Part shown: positions 49,455 to 60,239 of the stretch, piece by piece
How positions within the stretch are numbered: position 1 is the stretch's first letter
Layout of the letters: the number at the start of each line of letters is the position of its first letter
DNA from: Brachypodius melanocephalos
Lineage: Eukaryota > Chordata > Aves > Passeriformes > Pycnonotidae
Direction of reading: 5' to 3'
Assembly (NCBI GenBank): GCA_013398615.1
Contig: VZSR01003807.1
Location: 8,783,289-8,847,288 of the forward strand
DNA: 64,000 bases
Translations under genes and position numbers: made by a program
Notes under the pieces: model-generated
The model's input: the letters and a program-made list of their open reading frames with translations, nothing else
Told to the model about the DNA's origin: nothing
Database searches by the model: none

Positions 49455-49550
49455 GAAACAGTCTCGTAACACTGCTTTGTCACCTCTTCAATGTGCATGG
49501 ACTTATTCACCATTTCCAGTTAGACATGGTTACATTACACAGGTTTTTAG
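49455..49550 (+). CDS. PDE7B: PDE7B coding exon 5: helical core
   Basis: A 96-bp exon, phase 1 at both ends, bounded by GTTTTTAG and GTAAGTG. It completes the split Gly and encodes NSLVTLLCHLFNVHGL, then IHHFQLDMVTLHRFL, about residues 128-159, ending with the first base of a Val codon. It matches mammalian PDE7B with minor changes (NVHG for NTHG, HHFQ for HHFK). These helices lead into the active-site cleft. The acceptor is only 67 bp downstream of an ERV solo LTR. The exon is symmetric, so skipping would not shift the frame but would remove a core helix. Confidence 0.97.
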
Positions 49551-51226
49551 GTAAGTGCACACCTCAAAGCCATCTTTGAATGAAATTTATAGCTTATGTA
49601 GAGCATCAGAGAAGGCACTGGCTTGGTCTATCTATGTAAAAAAGATGATGTCATTGGAAATACTTCAGAAAATATGTCTGTGATACATATCAGCATACAG
49701 TTTGCAGGCATACAAGTACTTGGTTCAATACTTAGTCAGTGGAGGGATTTCAAAATGTTCTGCATTGGGCTGAAGTGTCCCAGAACCACAGTCACACTGG
49801 TGATTTAAAATAAAGTATGCCATGCAGAGATGTGGCTGGCTTAGGCCCACACAGACAGACACTGCAGAACCTACGCGTGCACAGTACAATTGTGGTGCAG
49901 TGTAATTATTTAGTGTGACTAAAAGACCACTGAGACCCAGGGCAGTTAAAAGCTTATGTGCAAAATTTAACAAATTATATCAAGCTGTCTACACTGAATA
50001 GTGCTGGTGAAAGCCCCTGCTGCTGTTACTGCCAACAGAAATATTAGCCCCATGCTGTCAGTGAAGCAAAAGAAGAAATTGGCCAAAATCAATTACTTTT
50101 TGTATCACTTTTTGAAAGCAGCTAAATGCCAGTTTTTCAGGCTGTCAGGCAGAGTTTCCAAAGCAGGGTCTCTCCTTTAAGACTGCCTAGCTGTCGCTTC
50201 TGGAAAGGGTTCCTCTGGTGCGGAGACAGACAAAATTTCCCTGCTGTTTCTAACTCCTGTGGGCAGACATGAAGTGGACAGTCGGGTAATTAGAGCTCGT
50301 GGTACTCACAGTTTAAGGGATTACCCACTGCACCTCCAGATGCTTGTGTGGCTGGAAACAAACAGAAGGCTTGGCCTTTCTTTGGCGCTCCTCATGCTGG
50401 CAGTGAGTGCCAGGGGGAATCTGCCTGTTAGCTTTCCATTGGATTAATTTGATGGTGTCTCAGGAGAGTGCTTCAGGCAGGATCACATGCAGCTTCCAGC
50501 GCTCACGTGATGGCGTCCCAAGACCATGTAATGGCGCACACACTGCTGCAAGGAACACAGGGGTGTGAAGCACGCATCTCAATGATTTTTCTGTCTGAGA
50601 GAAAGCTGAGAGTTAAGAGGTTGGTGCTCCTGGTCCAACTGGACCAGTTCCAGCACTGCAAACTAAAGAGGGGCTGGCATTTTAAAATAAACACACAGAT
50701 GTGACTAAAATTGTCACAGGAGATTTTGCTGTGAATACCCCAAAGCTGTTGTTTTTATTCTTCACCTGGCGGCATAGGAATGCCTTTGGCTCTAGTTCAT
50801 CACTCAAATAACAAATGATGGCAGGATATCAGGGTCTCACTCCCTGTTGCCATAAAATAGGTGGAACTGCCTTAATGGCACACTACTACCCTGTGACAGC
50901 AGCCTAAATAATTATACTCCGTTGCGGATAAATTTGCCTCTCTTCCTTGTTTATTTTACTCCTCAATGAGAGCCTTCACTACAGCAAGAAAGAGGTGATT
51001 TATGCACTAGACCCGGCGTATCCCCTTGGGCCTCACAAATCCTTTCATGCATTTTTTTTCTAAAGGTATCCCGATAAAAGCAGCAATTTAAATAAGCTAC
51101 AGCTATTTGAAGAAACTCCTTAGGCAGCTGACTGCAAAACCTCAGATTGTGTTTTAAGTCCAGTTCCTGCTTGTGGCCATGGCATTCAGAGACAAAAGGA
51201 TCTTTGTTTTCTGTTTTGATTCCCAG
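49551..51226 (+). other. PDE7B: PDE7B intron 5-6
   Basis: A 1.7-kb phase-1 intron. No repeat family or RNA gene recognised. The part around 50150-50530 is richer in G+C and includes TCACGTGA at 50503-50510, a palindromic E-box of the MITF/TFE/USF type, whose significance from sequence alone is low. Confidence 0.88.
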
Positions 51227-51327
51227 TTATGGTTCAAGAAGATTACCATAGCCAGAACCCATACCACAATGCTGTCCATGCCGCTGATGTCACACAAGCT
51301 ATGCACTGCTATCTGAAGGAGCCCAAG
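51227..51327 (+). CDS. PDE7B: PDE7B coding exon 6: catalytic His motif
   Basis: A 101-bp exon, phase 1 in and phase 0 out, bounded by GATTCCCAG and GTAATG. It encodes VMVQEDYHSQNPYHNAVHAA, then DVTQAMHCYLKEPK, about residues 160-193, essentially identical to mammalian PDE7B. In YHNAVHAAD the first His (about 173) is the family's proton donor to the leaving group. The second (about 177) is the first metal ligand. Both are present and intact. Confidence 0.98.
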
Positions 51328-52808
51328 GTAATGGCAACCTTTCACACTGATGTTGCTTTCAGATGGTTCTCAGATGTTTTTTCCCATGATTGAAATAAAA
51401 CCCCCAGGAGATACCCCCAAGACAACAGAAAGCAATGGTGTGCTGGAAGTCAGGAACCAGTCAGGAGCAGCCTGAGCTACAGATTACAGAGGTTTCACTC
51501 AAGCTGTGAGAGTCACTTCTACAGTGCAGGCATGATGTCTAAGTGCTGCCATGTGAGCTCCAGCCACCCACTGGTGCCTGCAGTGTGACCCAGCCACCCA
51601 CTGGTGCCTGCAGTTTTTCTCCCATCAAACTCAGCAGGAGGCAATGCATGTCTGTGCCTCAGCCACCTCAGAGCATAAGCTCCCCACATCACTATCTCAA
51701 AATACCAAATTAGGCACAGTGCCACACCAGGAAAGGGCAAACCAGGCCCTTCAGATGGGTCTGTTGCAGAGGTCCTCTGCACAAGTATTTGACTGCTGCT
51801 GCAAGTTCTCAGCATCAGGGTGGTGTTGCCTTGTGTGTTACTGGAAAGCATTGTGATATTGCTGTGCTGAGCCACAGTATAAGAATATAACTAATCTTTT
51901 AGTTGGCTTGGCCCAAATGAAAGGATGTTCTGCTAGAACTAGCAGTTTGTTACACCAGAATATAGCAATGGTAAGTGAGGACAGGACCAGGTCCCACCTT
52001 TCCTGTATTTTCATCTCCTGCAAGATCTGCAAATCTTTTCTTGCCAGGAAGTGCAGAGGACAGCCAATATCCAGAACCTGGGCCATACTGCTCATCAGTT
52101 TTCACCTCAGGATGTTTCTTTCTTCTCATACACCTGTACTCTGTACAGACTCATTGGCCTGGTAACAACTGCCTCATTGTCACAAACAGAAAATGCTAAG
52201 ACTACCTTTTTTTTGCTTCTAAATGAGCCCTGTAGCACAAAAAATATGGACAGCTTTTCCAACTTGAAAGTTTGAAGTTAGAAGTGTAAATTACCTTCTC
52301 TAATAAAATACATATACTGGAATTGAGATAAATATTTAACAGCCAAGGCCGAAATTTCAGGAGTTGTTAAACTCTGTATTTTATAACACAGTGCTATGAA
52401 AATTGAAAGCCTGATCTTTTGGTAGTATTACTAAATACTTGGAGAGGCAGAGCTCTTACAATGTATGCTAACATATGCCAACCTGCCAGCCTACCTGTTT
52501 GCTTTTTAAACTAAATCTTTGAGACTATGCTCAAGCACTTCTATTGTAGCAATCCTTATATTGCCATGAATGATAAAGAGATAAGAAATACAAACTGTAA
52601 TAAAGGATGATTATGTAGTCTAATATCTTTGAAGGTGTATGTTCAACATTTACCTTAAAAACGTTGTTTACAAAATTTATATGTGACATTTGTGTACAAA
52701 TGTCTACAAACCCAAGCAATGCCATGATGTCCAGCTGGTTTGTTTATTTACAAAAAAAAAAGTTTACTGTTCATGTTCTTGTTGTGATTAATGTGTGTGA
52801 TGATTCAG
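51328..52808 (+). other. PDE7B: PDE7B intron 6-7
   Basis: A 1.5-kb phase-0 intron with a local 30-bp tandem duplication (51560-51614). Overlapping open frames on both strands near 51519-52275 (up to 118 residues) match nothing I recognise. The acceptor CAG at 52806-52808 has a weak, purine-interrupted pyrimidine tract. Confidence 0.88.
51560..51614. repeat. 30-bp tandem duplication
   Basis: CAGCCACCCACTGGTGCCTG plus CAGT recurs with a period of 30 bp. The two copies are identical over the shared 24 bp, indicating a recent local duplication. Confidence 0.85.
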
Positions 52809-52940
52809 CTTGCCAGCTTCCTCACCCCATCGGACATCATGCTCGGACTGCTCGCTGCTGCAGCTCATGACGTGGATCACCCAGGGGTCAATCAACCCTT
52901 CCTCATTAAAACTAAACACCACCTTGCCAGCCTGTACCAG
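52809..52940 (+). CDS. PDE7B: PDE7B coding exon 7: HD metal-binding signature
   Basis: A 132-bp exon, phase 0 at both ends, bounded by GATTCAG and GTAAAA. It encodes LASFLTPSDIMLGLLAAAA, then HDVDHPGVNQPFLIKTKHHL, then ASLYQ, about residues 194-237. HDVDHPGVNQPF is the class I cyclic-nucleotide phosphodiesterase signature, and its first His-Asp pair (about 213-214) ligates the two catalytic metals. The sequence differs from human PDE7B at only a few positions, for example K for N in IKTKHH and S for N in ASLYQ. As a symmetric exon it could be skipped in frame, but the product would lose two metal ligands. Confidence 0.98.
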
Positions 52941-55900
52941 GTAAAATTGCTCATCGAGTTGCTAATGTGTAAAATGAAGTCAAGGAGAGTTTAAGCAATT
53001 TGCAGTGAACTTTTAATGCCAAAATCTGGCAATGGGAGATGTGGGTCAAGTCACCCTGCACTTTGGAGTCTGGACAGTTTCGGTCAAGCACATCACTGGG
53101 TGTCACTTCTTACAGAAAAGCTGATATAGGAAAAGAAGTGGAAATGACAGACTATTCTGAGGACATTTAAGCCAGATCAGTTGCCTGGGTTGTTTTTGTT
53201 TTTGCTGTAGATCATCTGGAGTGAGGAACTGTGGATAGGAGATTTAAAATCATGACAAGAAGATTTAATTTTCTTTCAGTGAGCAAGTAAGCAGCAGGCA
53301 TGCTCTAAATTGTTATTGTATTAAAAGAAATCTTTGCTTCCTGTGGCTGTGGTAAAATTAAACACTTAATGGACACTGCATTAAAACAAATAGAAGACAG
53401 ATGAAACCAAAGGAAAGGTTGCAGACATGTACAGTAACATTCCTCGAGATACAAAGAAAGAGCTTCAAGTAAGCCACTGGGTCACACCACAGGCTGTCTA
53501 GACCAGTATCCTGTTTCTAAGAGCAGCCAGTAAAAGATCTCAGAGAGAAACATAAGTCTGGGAAAAGTACAGAGTTGTCCTTCACCTAGTATACATCCTT
53601 TCAGCTCTGCAAAGCAGTAGTAGAAAACTTCCTGAAACAAAAACACAGACCCTCTTGTTCAGTAACTAGCAATGAACCTATGCTGCCTGATTTTTGTGGT
53701 CCTTTTTGAATATATTTGATGTTTTGGCCCATGGCAAACATTGTAGCTCTATATTTTATATAAAGCTGTCCTATGAGTATGATCTCCACACACATGTAAT
53801 ACATTGTTTTATATATGTTCGTCTCTATTCTTTGCATTGTACTTACATATACAATGTGCCAGAGCAGTGCTGTACATCTTAATTTTGGTTGCACTAACCA
53901 TAATTCACAGGTAATAAATGGAGATAGTATTGATTTCTAGCCTTTATGATCACAGACTCATAGAATCATGAAGGTTAGAAGAGACCTTTAAGATCATCAG
54001 GTCCAATGCAGCTGTTCACTCAGCACCCAGCGTCAGATCCAGACACCTCTTAAACACCTCCAGGAATGGTGACTCCACCACCTCTCTGGGCAAACTATTC
54101 CAGTGCCTGACCACCCTAACAGTGACAATTTTTTTCTACTACCTGATGTGAATCTCCCTTGTCTCAGCTTAAGGCCGTTCCCTCTGGTCCTCTCACTGAA
54201 GGCACGGCAGGAGAGAGCGGCCCCCAGCTCACTGCAGCCTCTTTTCACATAGGGAGCGATCAGATGCCCCCTGAGCTGCCTTTTCTCCAGGCTAAGCACC
54301 CCCAGTTCCCTCAGCCAGTCCTTGTAAGACATGTTCTCTGGTCCCTTCATGAGCCTTGTTGCCCTTCTCTGGACATGCTCAAGCACCTCAATGTCCTTCT
54401 TAAAGTGAGGGGCCCAGAACTGGACACAGCACTCGAGGTGTGGCCTCACCAGTGCCAAATACAGGGGGACAGTCACTGCCCTGCTCCTGCTGGCCACACT
54501 GTTGCTGACACAGGCCAGGATGCCATCGGCCTTCTTGGCCACCTGGGCACAGCTGGCTCATGTTCAGCCAGCTGCCAACCCAGCACTCGCACTGGGCTGC
54601 TTTCAGGCCACTTTGAAGAGTCAGTATCAGCCTTTGTGGAGGTTGTCAGAAACAGAGTATCTCTGAAGAATTAATCTACCTGAAGAAGACTCACTAATAG
54701 CTACATACACATACCTAGCAATTCAAGAAATTACTCTGATATGCTTACTACTTGATAAAAGAGTTTCTCCTTTTCTACCCTATACAAGCAACGTTTGGGT
54801 TTTCCCATAAGAAGTGGATTATGTAATGGTGCAGCTGTCCTGCCCTCAGACATGGGAATGGGCTGGACTGTGGGAGCCCCAGCCAAGGCATAGTGATGCT
54901 CAAACACTGAACACTTTGTGACTGGCCTCATCATAAGATGATGCAGCTTATTATGTCATACCCATATGTTTCTGGTCCAGTCTTTTCTAAATGTCAGGCC
55001 AGTTGAGTGAAGAGGGAGAAAAAGCCAGGGACCTAAGCTTGGTTACTTTGGGAATGGTGAGGGTGCTTCGAAGAGGAGTGAGTAGAGCCATTCCACAAAA
55101 CCCTTTGTCTTGCAAAAAGGTACAAACAATTCCTTCTCAAATTAATAGTGGCAAACAGTACTTTATAATTAGGTTGAAAAATCAGGCTAATCTGAAAGAC
55201 ATACAGTTAAAATATTAGTATCTCAGAGAAGTGGTTTCTGCTCAGTTATTTGGGTTTAAATATACTTACAAATGTTGGTTAGAAAAGGCGATGACAAAGC
55301 AGAAAATGCAATCTTTCAGCAGCAAATGAGATCTGAAATACCCTGCTTAAGGACATTCACTGGCAAGTTTGAGTTATTTTAACTGAAAATGATCCCACAT
55401 TGTTTCCAAAGATTTTAGTAGTATACAGTATATGGATGCCAATAAAAATAACTCCTGGAAAAAAGTTTTGCTGAAAACATTTTTAGTAAAAAATTTAGAT
55501 TTAGTGAATAGTCTCTAAAACATGTACTTTAGCATGTGCTTGAAACTGAAACAAAGTTCTTAGGTTTTTGGGTTTTAAGTAGCGGAGCCACAGAACTGCT
55601 GGGATTAATCAGAAAAAGGATCAAATGAAAGTAAGTTTTAACAGAGCTGGCAGTCATCTGTCATTGAGACGGTGGACTTAACCACTGTATGGCATTTCTA
55701 TGCTTTTAAATGTCTCTTGACATTTAAATTAGAACTTCACATTTACATTTGGAAGAAAAGGTTTTGCAAAATGGGGTAGGTCAGCTTCTGACAAAAATGT
55801 AAAGTGTTTGACAGCTTCTGAGGTGCGTATATGAGAAGAGTCATATTTCAGGAAGACATCACCAAGGACTTCAGAGCTTTCAATATTTATTTTCAAACCA

Positions 55901-58900
55901 AATCCATATTGTATGATGCAAGACACTTTGTTTTTGTAATCTATAGGGTGATTTCCACAAGAGTATTGCACATGATTGCATGCACCAAAAATTTCTACAA
56001 AAACAGAAGCAGCTCATTGAAATCTCCAGCATTACAAGGACAGTTGAGAGCATCAAAGCTGACTCTAGTGGTCTGGAGGTCACTTAGTTTTCCTATGAAG
56101 AGCACAACAGCATTTCTTGTAATGTGATGCAGAATTTGCTTCTAACTTGAATTGTATGGCTTTCAAATGAAGGGTAAAAAGTTCAGAAGTGTGGATAGAT
56201 CACATACAACATCTGTAGTACAAAACAGGTTTCAGAAAACTATGAAAGGACACTTTACAACTTTAATATAGATGTAGGTAAGCTGAACAGTTTGGGCATT
56301 AGTAAAAACGGTTTTAGCAGTCTTCCTTGAAAGCAATGTTTCTAACTATAAGTGTCATTTTTGACTGTTTAACAGTATGTAGTTAAACCAGCTGTATAAT
56401 GAGTAAGAGTAGATTGAAGAGATTGAAAGAAATTCTGATCCCCTTTGACTTTGAATCAAAATTGAAGTTTGCTCTGGACCTACTTAGTAGAAAGCCTCTC
56501 TCTCTTCAAGTTACTGTTCTTTTTCAAATGTGTATATCAAATGCCATGGTTTGAATAGCTCAGACTAAGTAACAGATTGGAAATACTGTGGTAGCTTAAG
56601 TAAAATAAACAGTCATAATCCTGAAGTCTCTGTTACAGCAATCTACTGGGTTTAGGCTGCAAATGTGACAGAAGCTTCCTATAGTGCAGCCTTTAAAGCA
56701 AAGCTGCCCGGCTCAGTTTTTTTAGAAAACTAAAACACCACGTGAAGCAGAGCTGAGAGCCCCGGTGTGCCAGCCAGCACGGAGACTTTCCCTGCATGGG
56801 TTGTCTCCCACCAGCCTGGGTGATTGGATAGCTCAGGGCAATTAGTCTTAATAAAGCAGTAGTGTGTTCCTAGGTGGAATAGCTGACTCTGCTAATTGCT
56901 GGCAGCCGTTTCAGGGATTCTGGCTCCTTACATTTAAGAGGAGAGTCATATGACTTCATGCTCAGTTGTTGCTTGTTAACGTGACCTTTCCTTTTCCCTC
57001 CTCCCTGTAGTTTCAGTGTGGGAAACTCAAGAGTGCAACAGTGTCAGTTTAAGGTTCCCTCTATAGCAGCAGGCAAAGAGCAGAAACTTAAAGAAGCTGA
57101 ATACTCTGAAATGGCTACCTGAGTTTGCTTTTTCCTATCGGTAACTACTGATTGGATGCAGGAAAGGTCTCAGATGCCTCAGCCTTGCTCTGGCTGACCT
57201 TCAGTATAGCCAAGGAGCAGCTGCATCCATGGAGTGTAATTCCCTGTTTGAGGCAGATGCTGCTGAAGCAGCAAGTAAGGCTGCCACGCTGGAAGGAGTG
57301 TGGGGACACAGGGTGCTCCAAGGGGAATCTCCCTGGTCACAATATTTCAAGGATGCAGTTAGACCAGGGTCGCAGGAACCTTGCACACAGGCACTGTTAA
57401 ACAAGTGTAAGCCTTCCCAAAAGCCAAAGGTGACAGGTAGAGTTTGTCCAATTTAGTAGGAAGATGGCAGCCTCTGGCCTTGGGTGACTCTTGGGACCAG
57501 TGTTCAGCTCTACAACTGGGTAGGTAAAAAAAACCCCAAAATAATGGTTATTATGTCCTATTACATTCTCTTATTTTTCTTGGTCAGAGTGTAGGGTTGC
57601 AAAAGTCCATCCTGATGTATTTAGGCAAAAGGAGAAAAGGGAAATTGAAGTTGGCAAATGAACAGAATTGCTTTCAAAAGTAATTTCTATACTGCATAAC
57701 TGATGTTGAGATCTGAGTCCATCAGCTCTTCCTAAGCAAAGGAATTGGGGTTTTTTGCATGATTTGAAGGTTTCGGAGTTGGTTTTATTTAGTTTTTTTG
57801 CCCCCAGAATCTGTGATTTCTGTAAGGGAAACAAGCAGACTAACCCAGAGAAATACCAAAGCAACACTGTGTGAATTTGGAAGCTCCAAAAAGCACTGTG
57901 GAAAGTACTGTGATAGGAAGTCAATCCAGTTTGTACTCTCCCCTTTGCACTAGGCAAGATGATAAAAATGCAACTTGGGTCTGTGGGACTGTGCCTGAGG
58001 GAGCTAGAGATGGACAGTGGCTGGAGGGAGGGATTCTGACTCCCCTTTCCCAGCTGGTAGTGACAGAGTGGAGTCCTTGTTCTGCTGGCTGTTCAAAAGG
58101 TTTGGTTTTGTTTTGTTTTTCTTATCCAGTGCTCATCTACTGCAAAAGCTGTGAACTGCCCAAAACAGGGAACATATGATAGAGGTTTCTGAACAAGTGA
58201 CATTTCTGAGGCATTTGGTGGTGTAAAGTACTCTGTGAACTAAACAAGTGATGATGGGAAAATGCATTGTGTGTTAGGATAGTAATTTCAAGTCATCAGA
58301 CATAAGATACTAAATTTGTTGTAATTTACTGGCAACCTAGAAAGCTGGATTTCGGCTCCCTAGCATTTTTTTTCCACCCTAACTTTGGTTCCACTTAGTT
58401 GAAAGCAAGGAAACAAAGAGGAGTCAAAATTTGTTGCAGAATTAGTTGCTGAAGCCTGCAAATGCTCAGCAGTACTGCTACTCCTCTTGCTTTCACTGAA
58501 CAGCTGCAGGCAGCTTCAAGTTCCCTGACTCAAAGGGAAATTTGGCAGTTCAGTTTTCTTTTTCTTGTCCACTCTACATTGAAACTGTAGAGGCTGAAAA
58601 GTCAACCTGGAATCAACAGGAGGTAAAAATACGATTTTGCACTCTTGCTTCAATTCGTTTGTTAATAAATCTGTTAGAATGCAAGCTGCCTCCCACTCAG
58701 ATGAGATTAGCTCCTCTGTTCACAGCAGGATTCAAAAACTGCAGAACAACAGGCCCCTAGGGCTGACCTTAGCTAAGAAACCCAGAAGCAAAAGGTCCTT
58801 AACAGTAGAAATCTAGACCAATTACTCTAATCCAGCTGTGGCTGAAAAGCACACAGTTTAGGCTCATGTTACAGCATGTCCAGCCAGCTCTGGGTATCGT

Positions 58901-58981
58901 GTGGTATGACAAATTTGTATGTGTACCTGTACCATGGATACCATCCTGATCCTTGCATTTACTGGTGTTATTCCTCCCCAG
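52941..58981 (+). other. PDE7B: PDE7B intron 7-8
   Basis: A 6.0-kb phase-0 intron. It holds a minus-strand CR1 (53962-54625). The parts 52941-53961 and 54626-58981 contain no exon, RNA gene or other repeat family that I recognise. At 57009-57010 a strong pyrimidine tract ends in TAG, an acceptor-like site with no matching PDE7B exon after it. A 128-residue minus-strand open frame at 57571-57957 and several at 55729-56127 match nothing I recognise. Confidence 0.87.
53962..54625 (-). mobile_element. CR1 LINE, 5'-truncated, antisense to PDE7B
   Basis: The left edge carries CATAGAAT (53959-53966), the inverted CR1 terminal octamer, followed by the standard inverted 3' UTR. The minus strand then keeps a fairly continuous reverse-transcriptase C-terminus: AKKADGILACVSNSVASRSR, VPLYLALVRPHLECCVQFWA, HVQRRATRLMKG, MSYKDWLRELGVLSLEKRQL and SERTRGNGLKL. 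The last part runs into another frame near 54130-54170, where a frameshift breaks the ORF. Only the last few hundred bases of a full-length CR1 are present, which is usual for 5' truncation. It is better preserved than the copy at 986-2500, so probably younger. The right edge is approximate. It cannot encode a working enzyme. Confidence 0.92.
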
Positions 58982-59073
58982 AACGTTTCTGTGCTGGAGA
59001 ACCACCACTGGCGCTCTACCATAGGCATGCTTCGAGAGTCACGGCTGCTCGCCCACCTGCCCAAGGAGGTCAC
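58982..59073 (+). CDS. PDE7B: PDE7B coding exon 8: ENHHWRS helix
   Basis: A 92-bp exon, phase 0 in and phase 2 out, bounded by CTCCCCAG and GTAAGTG. It encodes NVSVLENHHWRSTIGMLRES, then RLLAHLPKEV, about residues 238-267, followed by two bases of a Thr codon. It is almost identical to mammalian PDE7B. The N-H-H-W motif is shared across class I PDEs and lies near the active-site pocket. Confidence 0.98.
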
Positions 59074-60094
59074 GTAAGTGTCCACTAGAATCACTGGATC
59101 TGGCCATGGCCTCCTTCTCCCCTCTTAAAAGCACAGTGGAAGAGGCCCGGGCTTCAGAATAGGCTGAACTTCCTGCCCCTTCTTGGTGCCACTATGAAAC
59201 CACGAGACAAAGTTATACAGCGGAAGTATTTTTTAAGACCTGCCCACTTCTGCAGCACAGAAATGGCCACTCAGCACCAGCAACACAGAGAGTCCCAGCA
59301 AGAGTGGACTTGTTCGGATGGATTGTTGGCATTTTTTGTTTTACATAGCACCAACCGAATATGGAAAGATCTAGTGATTAAAAACAGGAAATTGAAGGAG
59401 TTGGTTGAGGAGCATCAAGACTGCTCTGGACTTCCACACCTCACTGAGGGAATGTGGTTCAGTCTTCATGGATAAAGCAAAAGAAGAGCAGCCACATAAG
59501 CACCTTGGCAAGTTGTTGCTAGCTTTTTACATGTGTTAGTCCTGCCAAGGATGGGAGATTGAGACAGAGATTGCAGTATTAAATTTTAAGTCACAGGTGA
59601 CCCTACCAAGAATATAAACAAGTTACCTGGAAGCAGTAAGCTCCATATCCCTCCAGAAATTCTTTGCATCAGACCCACAACTTTAAAGGACTTCAGTCTA
59701 GACTTTCACAACTTTGATGCCAGTTTCAAAGTTGCAGTATTCACTGCTCACCTCCGAGCAGCTGAAGTAAGACGTGAGCTTTTTTCTCAATGCAACATGC
59801 TGTTGTTTCAGGGTGGGGTTTTTTTATACTTTCTTAGGACTTTTCAGAAGCTTTTAGAACAACCTGTGCCAACAAGCATTTTTCTTCTACATTATCTATT
59901 CTTCTTGAACCCATTTGGGCAGATAGAACAATTGTACCCCACAAATCCCAGCAGGGACTGACCAAACCGATCAGACTGGGCCCATAAAGAAAGGGGGAGC
60001 TTTATGCCAGCTCCAGTGATCCAGAGCAGGTTGTTTTGAGCTCCTGATGTTGAATGGTTCCATGATTAAGGGGGCTTATTTACCTTCATTGCAG
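59074..60094 (+). other. PDE7B: PDE7B intron 8-9
   Basis: A 1.0-kb phase-2 intron without recognisable repeats. A 93-residue open frame at 59194-59475 starts after the donor, is not spliced to PDE7B, and resembles no known protein. Confidence 0.9.
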
Positions 60095-60239
60095 ACAGGA
60101 CATTGAACAGCAGTTGGGCTCCCTGATCTTGGCAACTGACATCAACAGGCAGAATGAGTTCTTGATCCGTCTGAAATCTCACCTGGACAATCAGGATTTG
60201 AGGCTGGAGGATGCACAAGACAGACATTTTATGCTTCAG
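60095..60239 (+). CDS. PDE7B: PDE7B coding exon 9: LILATDI helix
   Basis: A 145-bp exon, phase 2 in and phase 0 out, bounded by CATTGCAG and GTAACT. It completes the Thr codon and encodes QDIEQQLGSLILATDINRQN, then EFLIRLKSHLDNQDLRLEDA, then QDRHFMLQ, about residues 269-316. LATD is the conserved class I PDE helix motif. Differences from human lie mainly in the solvent-exposed loop SHLDNQDL (human AHLHNKDL). Confidence 0.98.

Noticed and set aside
50503..50510. TCACGTGA E-box
   Set aside because: An 8-base motif is expected by chance in a window this size; kept only as a note in the intron entry.
54159..54674. 171-codon plus-strand frame
   Set aside because: It is the antisense shadow of the CR1 reverse-transcriptase region on the minus strand.
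56990..57060. Strong acceptor-like pyrimidine tract ending in TAG at 57009-57010
   Set aside because: PDE7B protein is continuous from exon 52809-52940 to exon 58982-59073 without it, and the following sequence matches no PDE7B segment.
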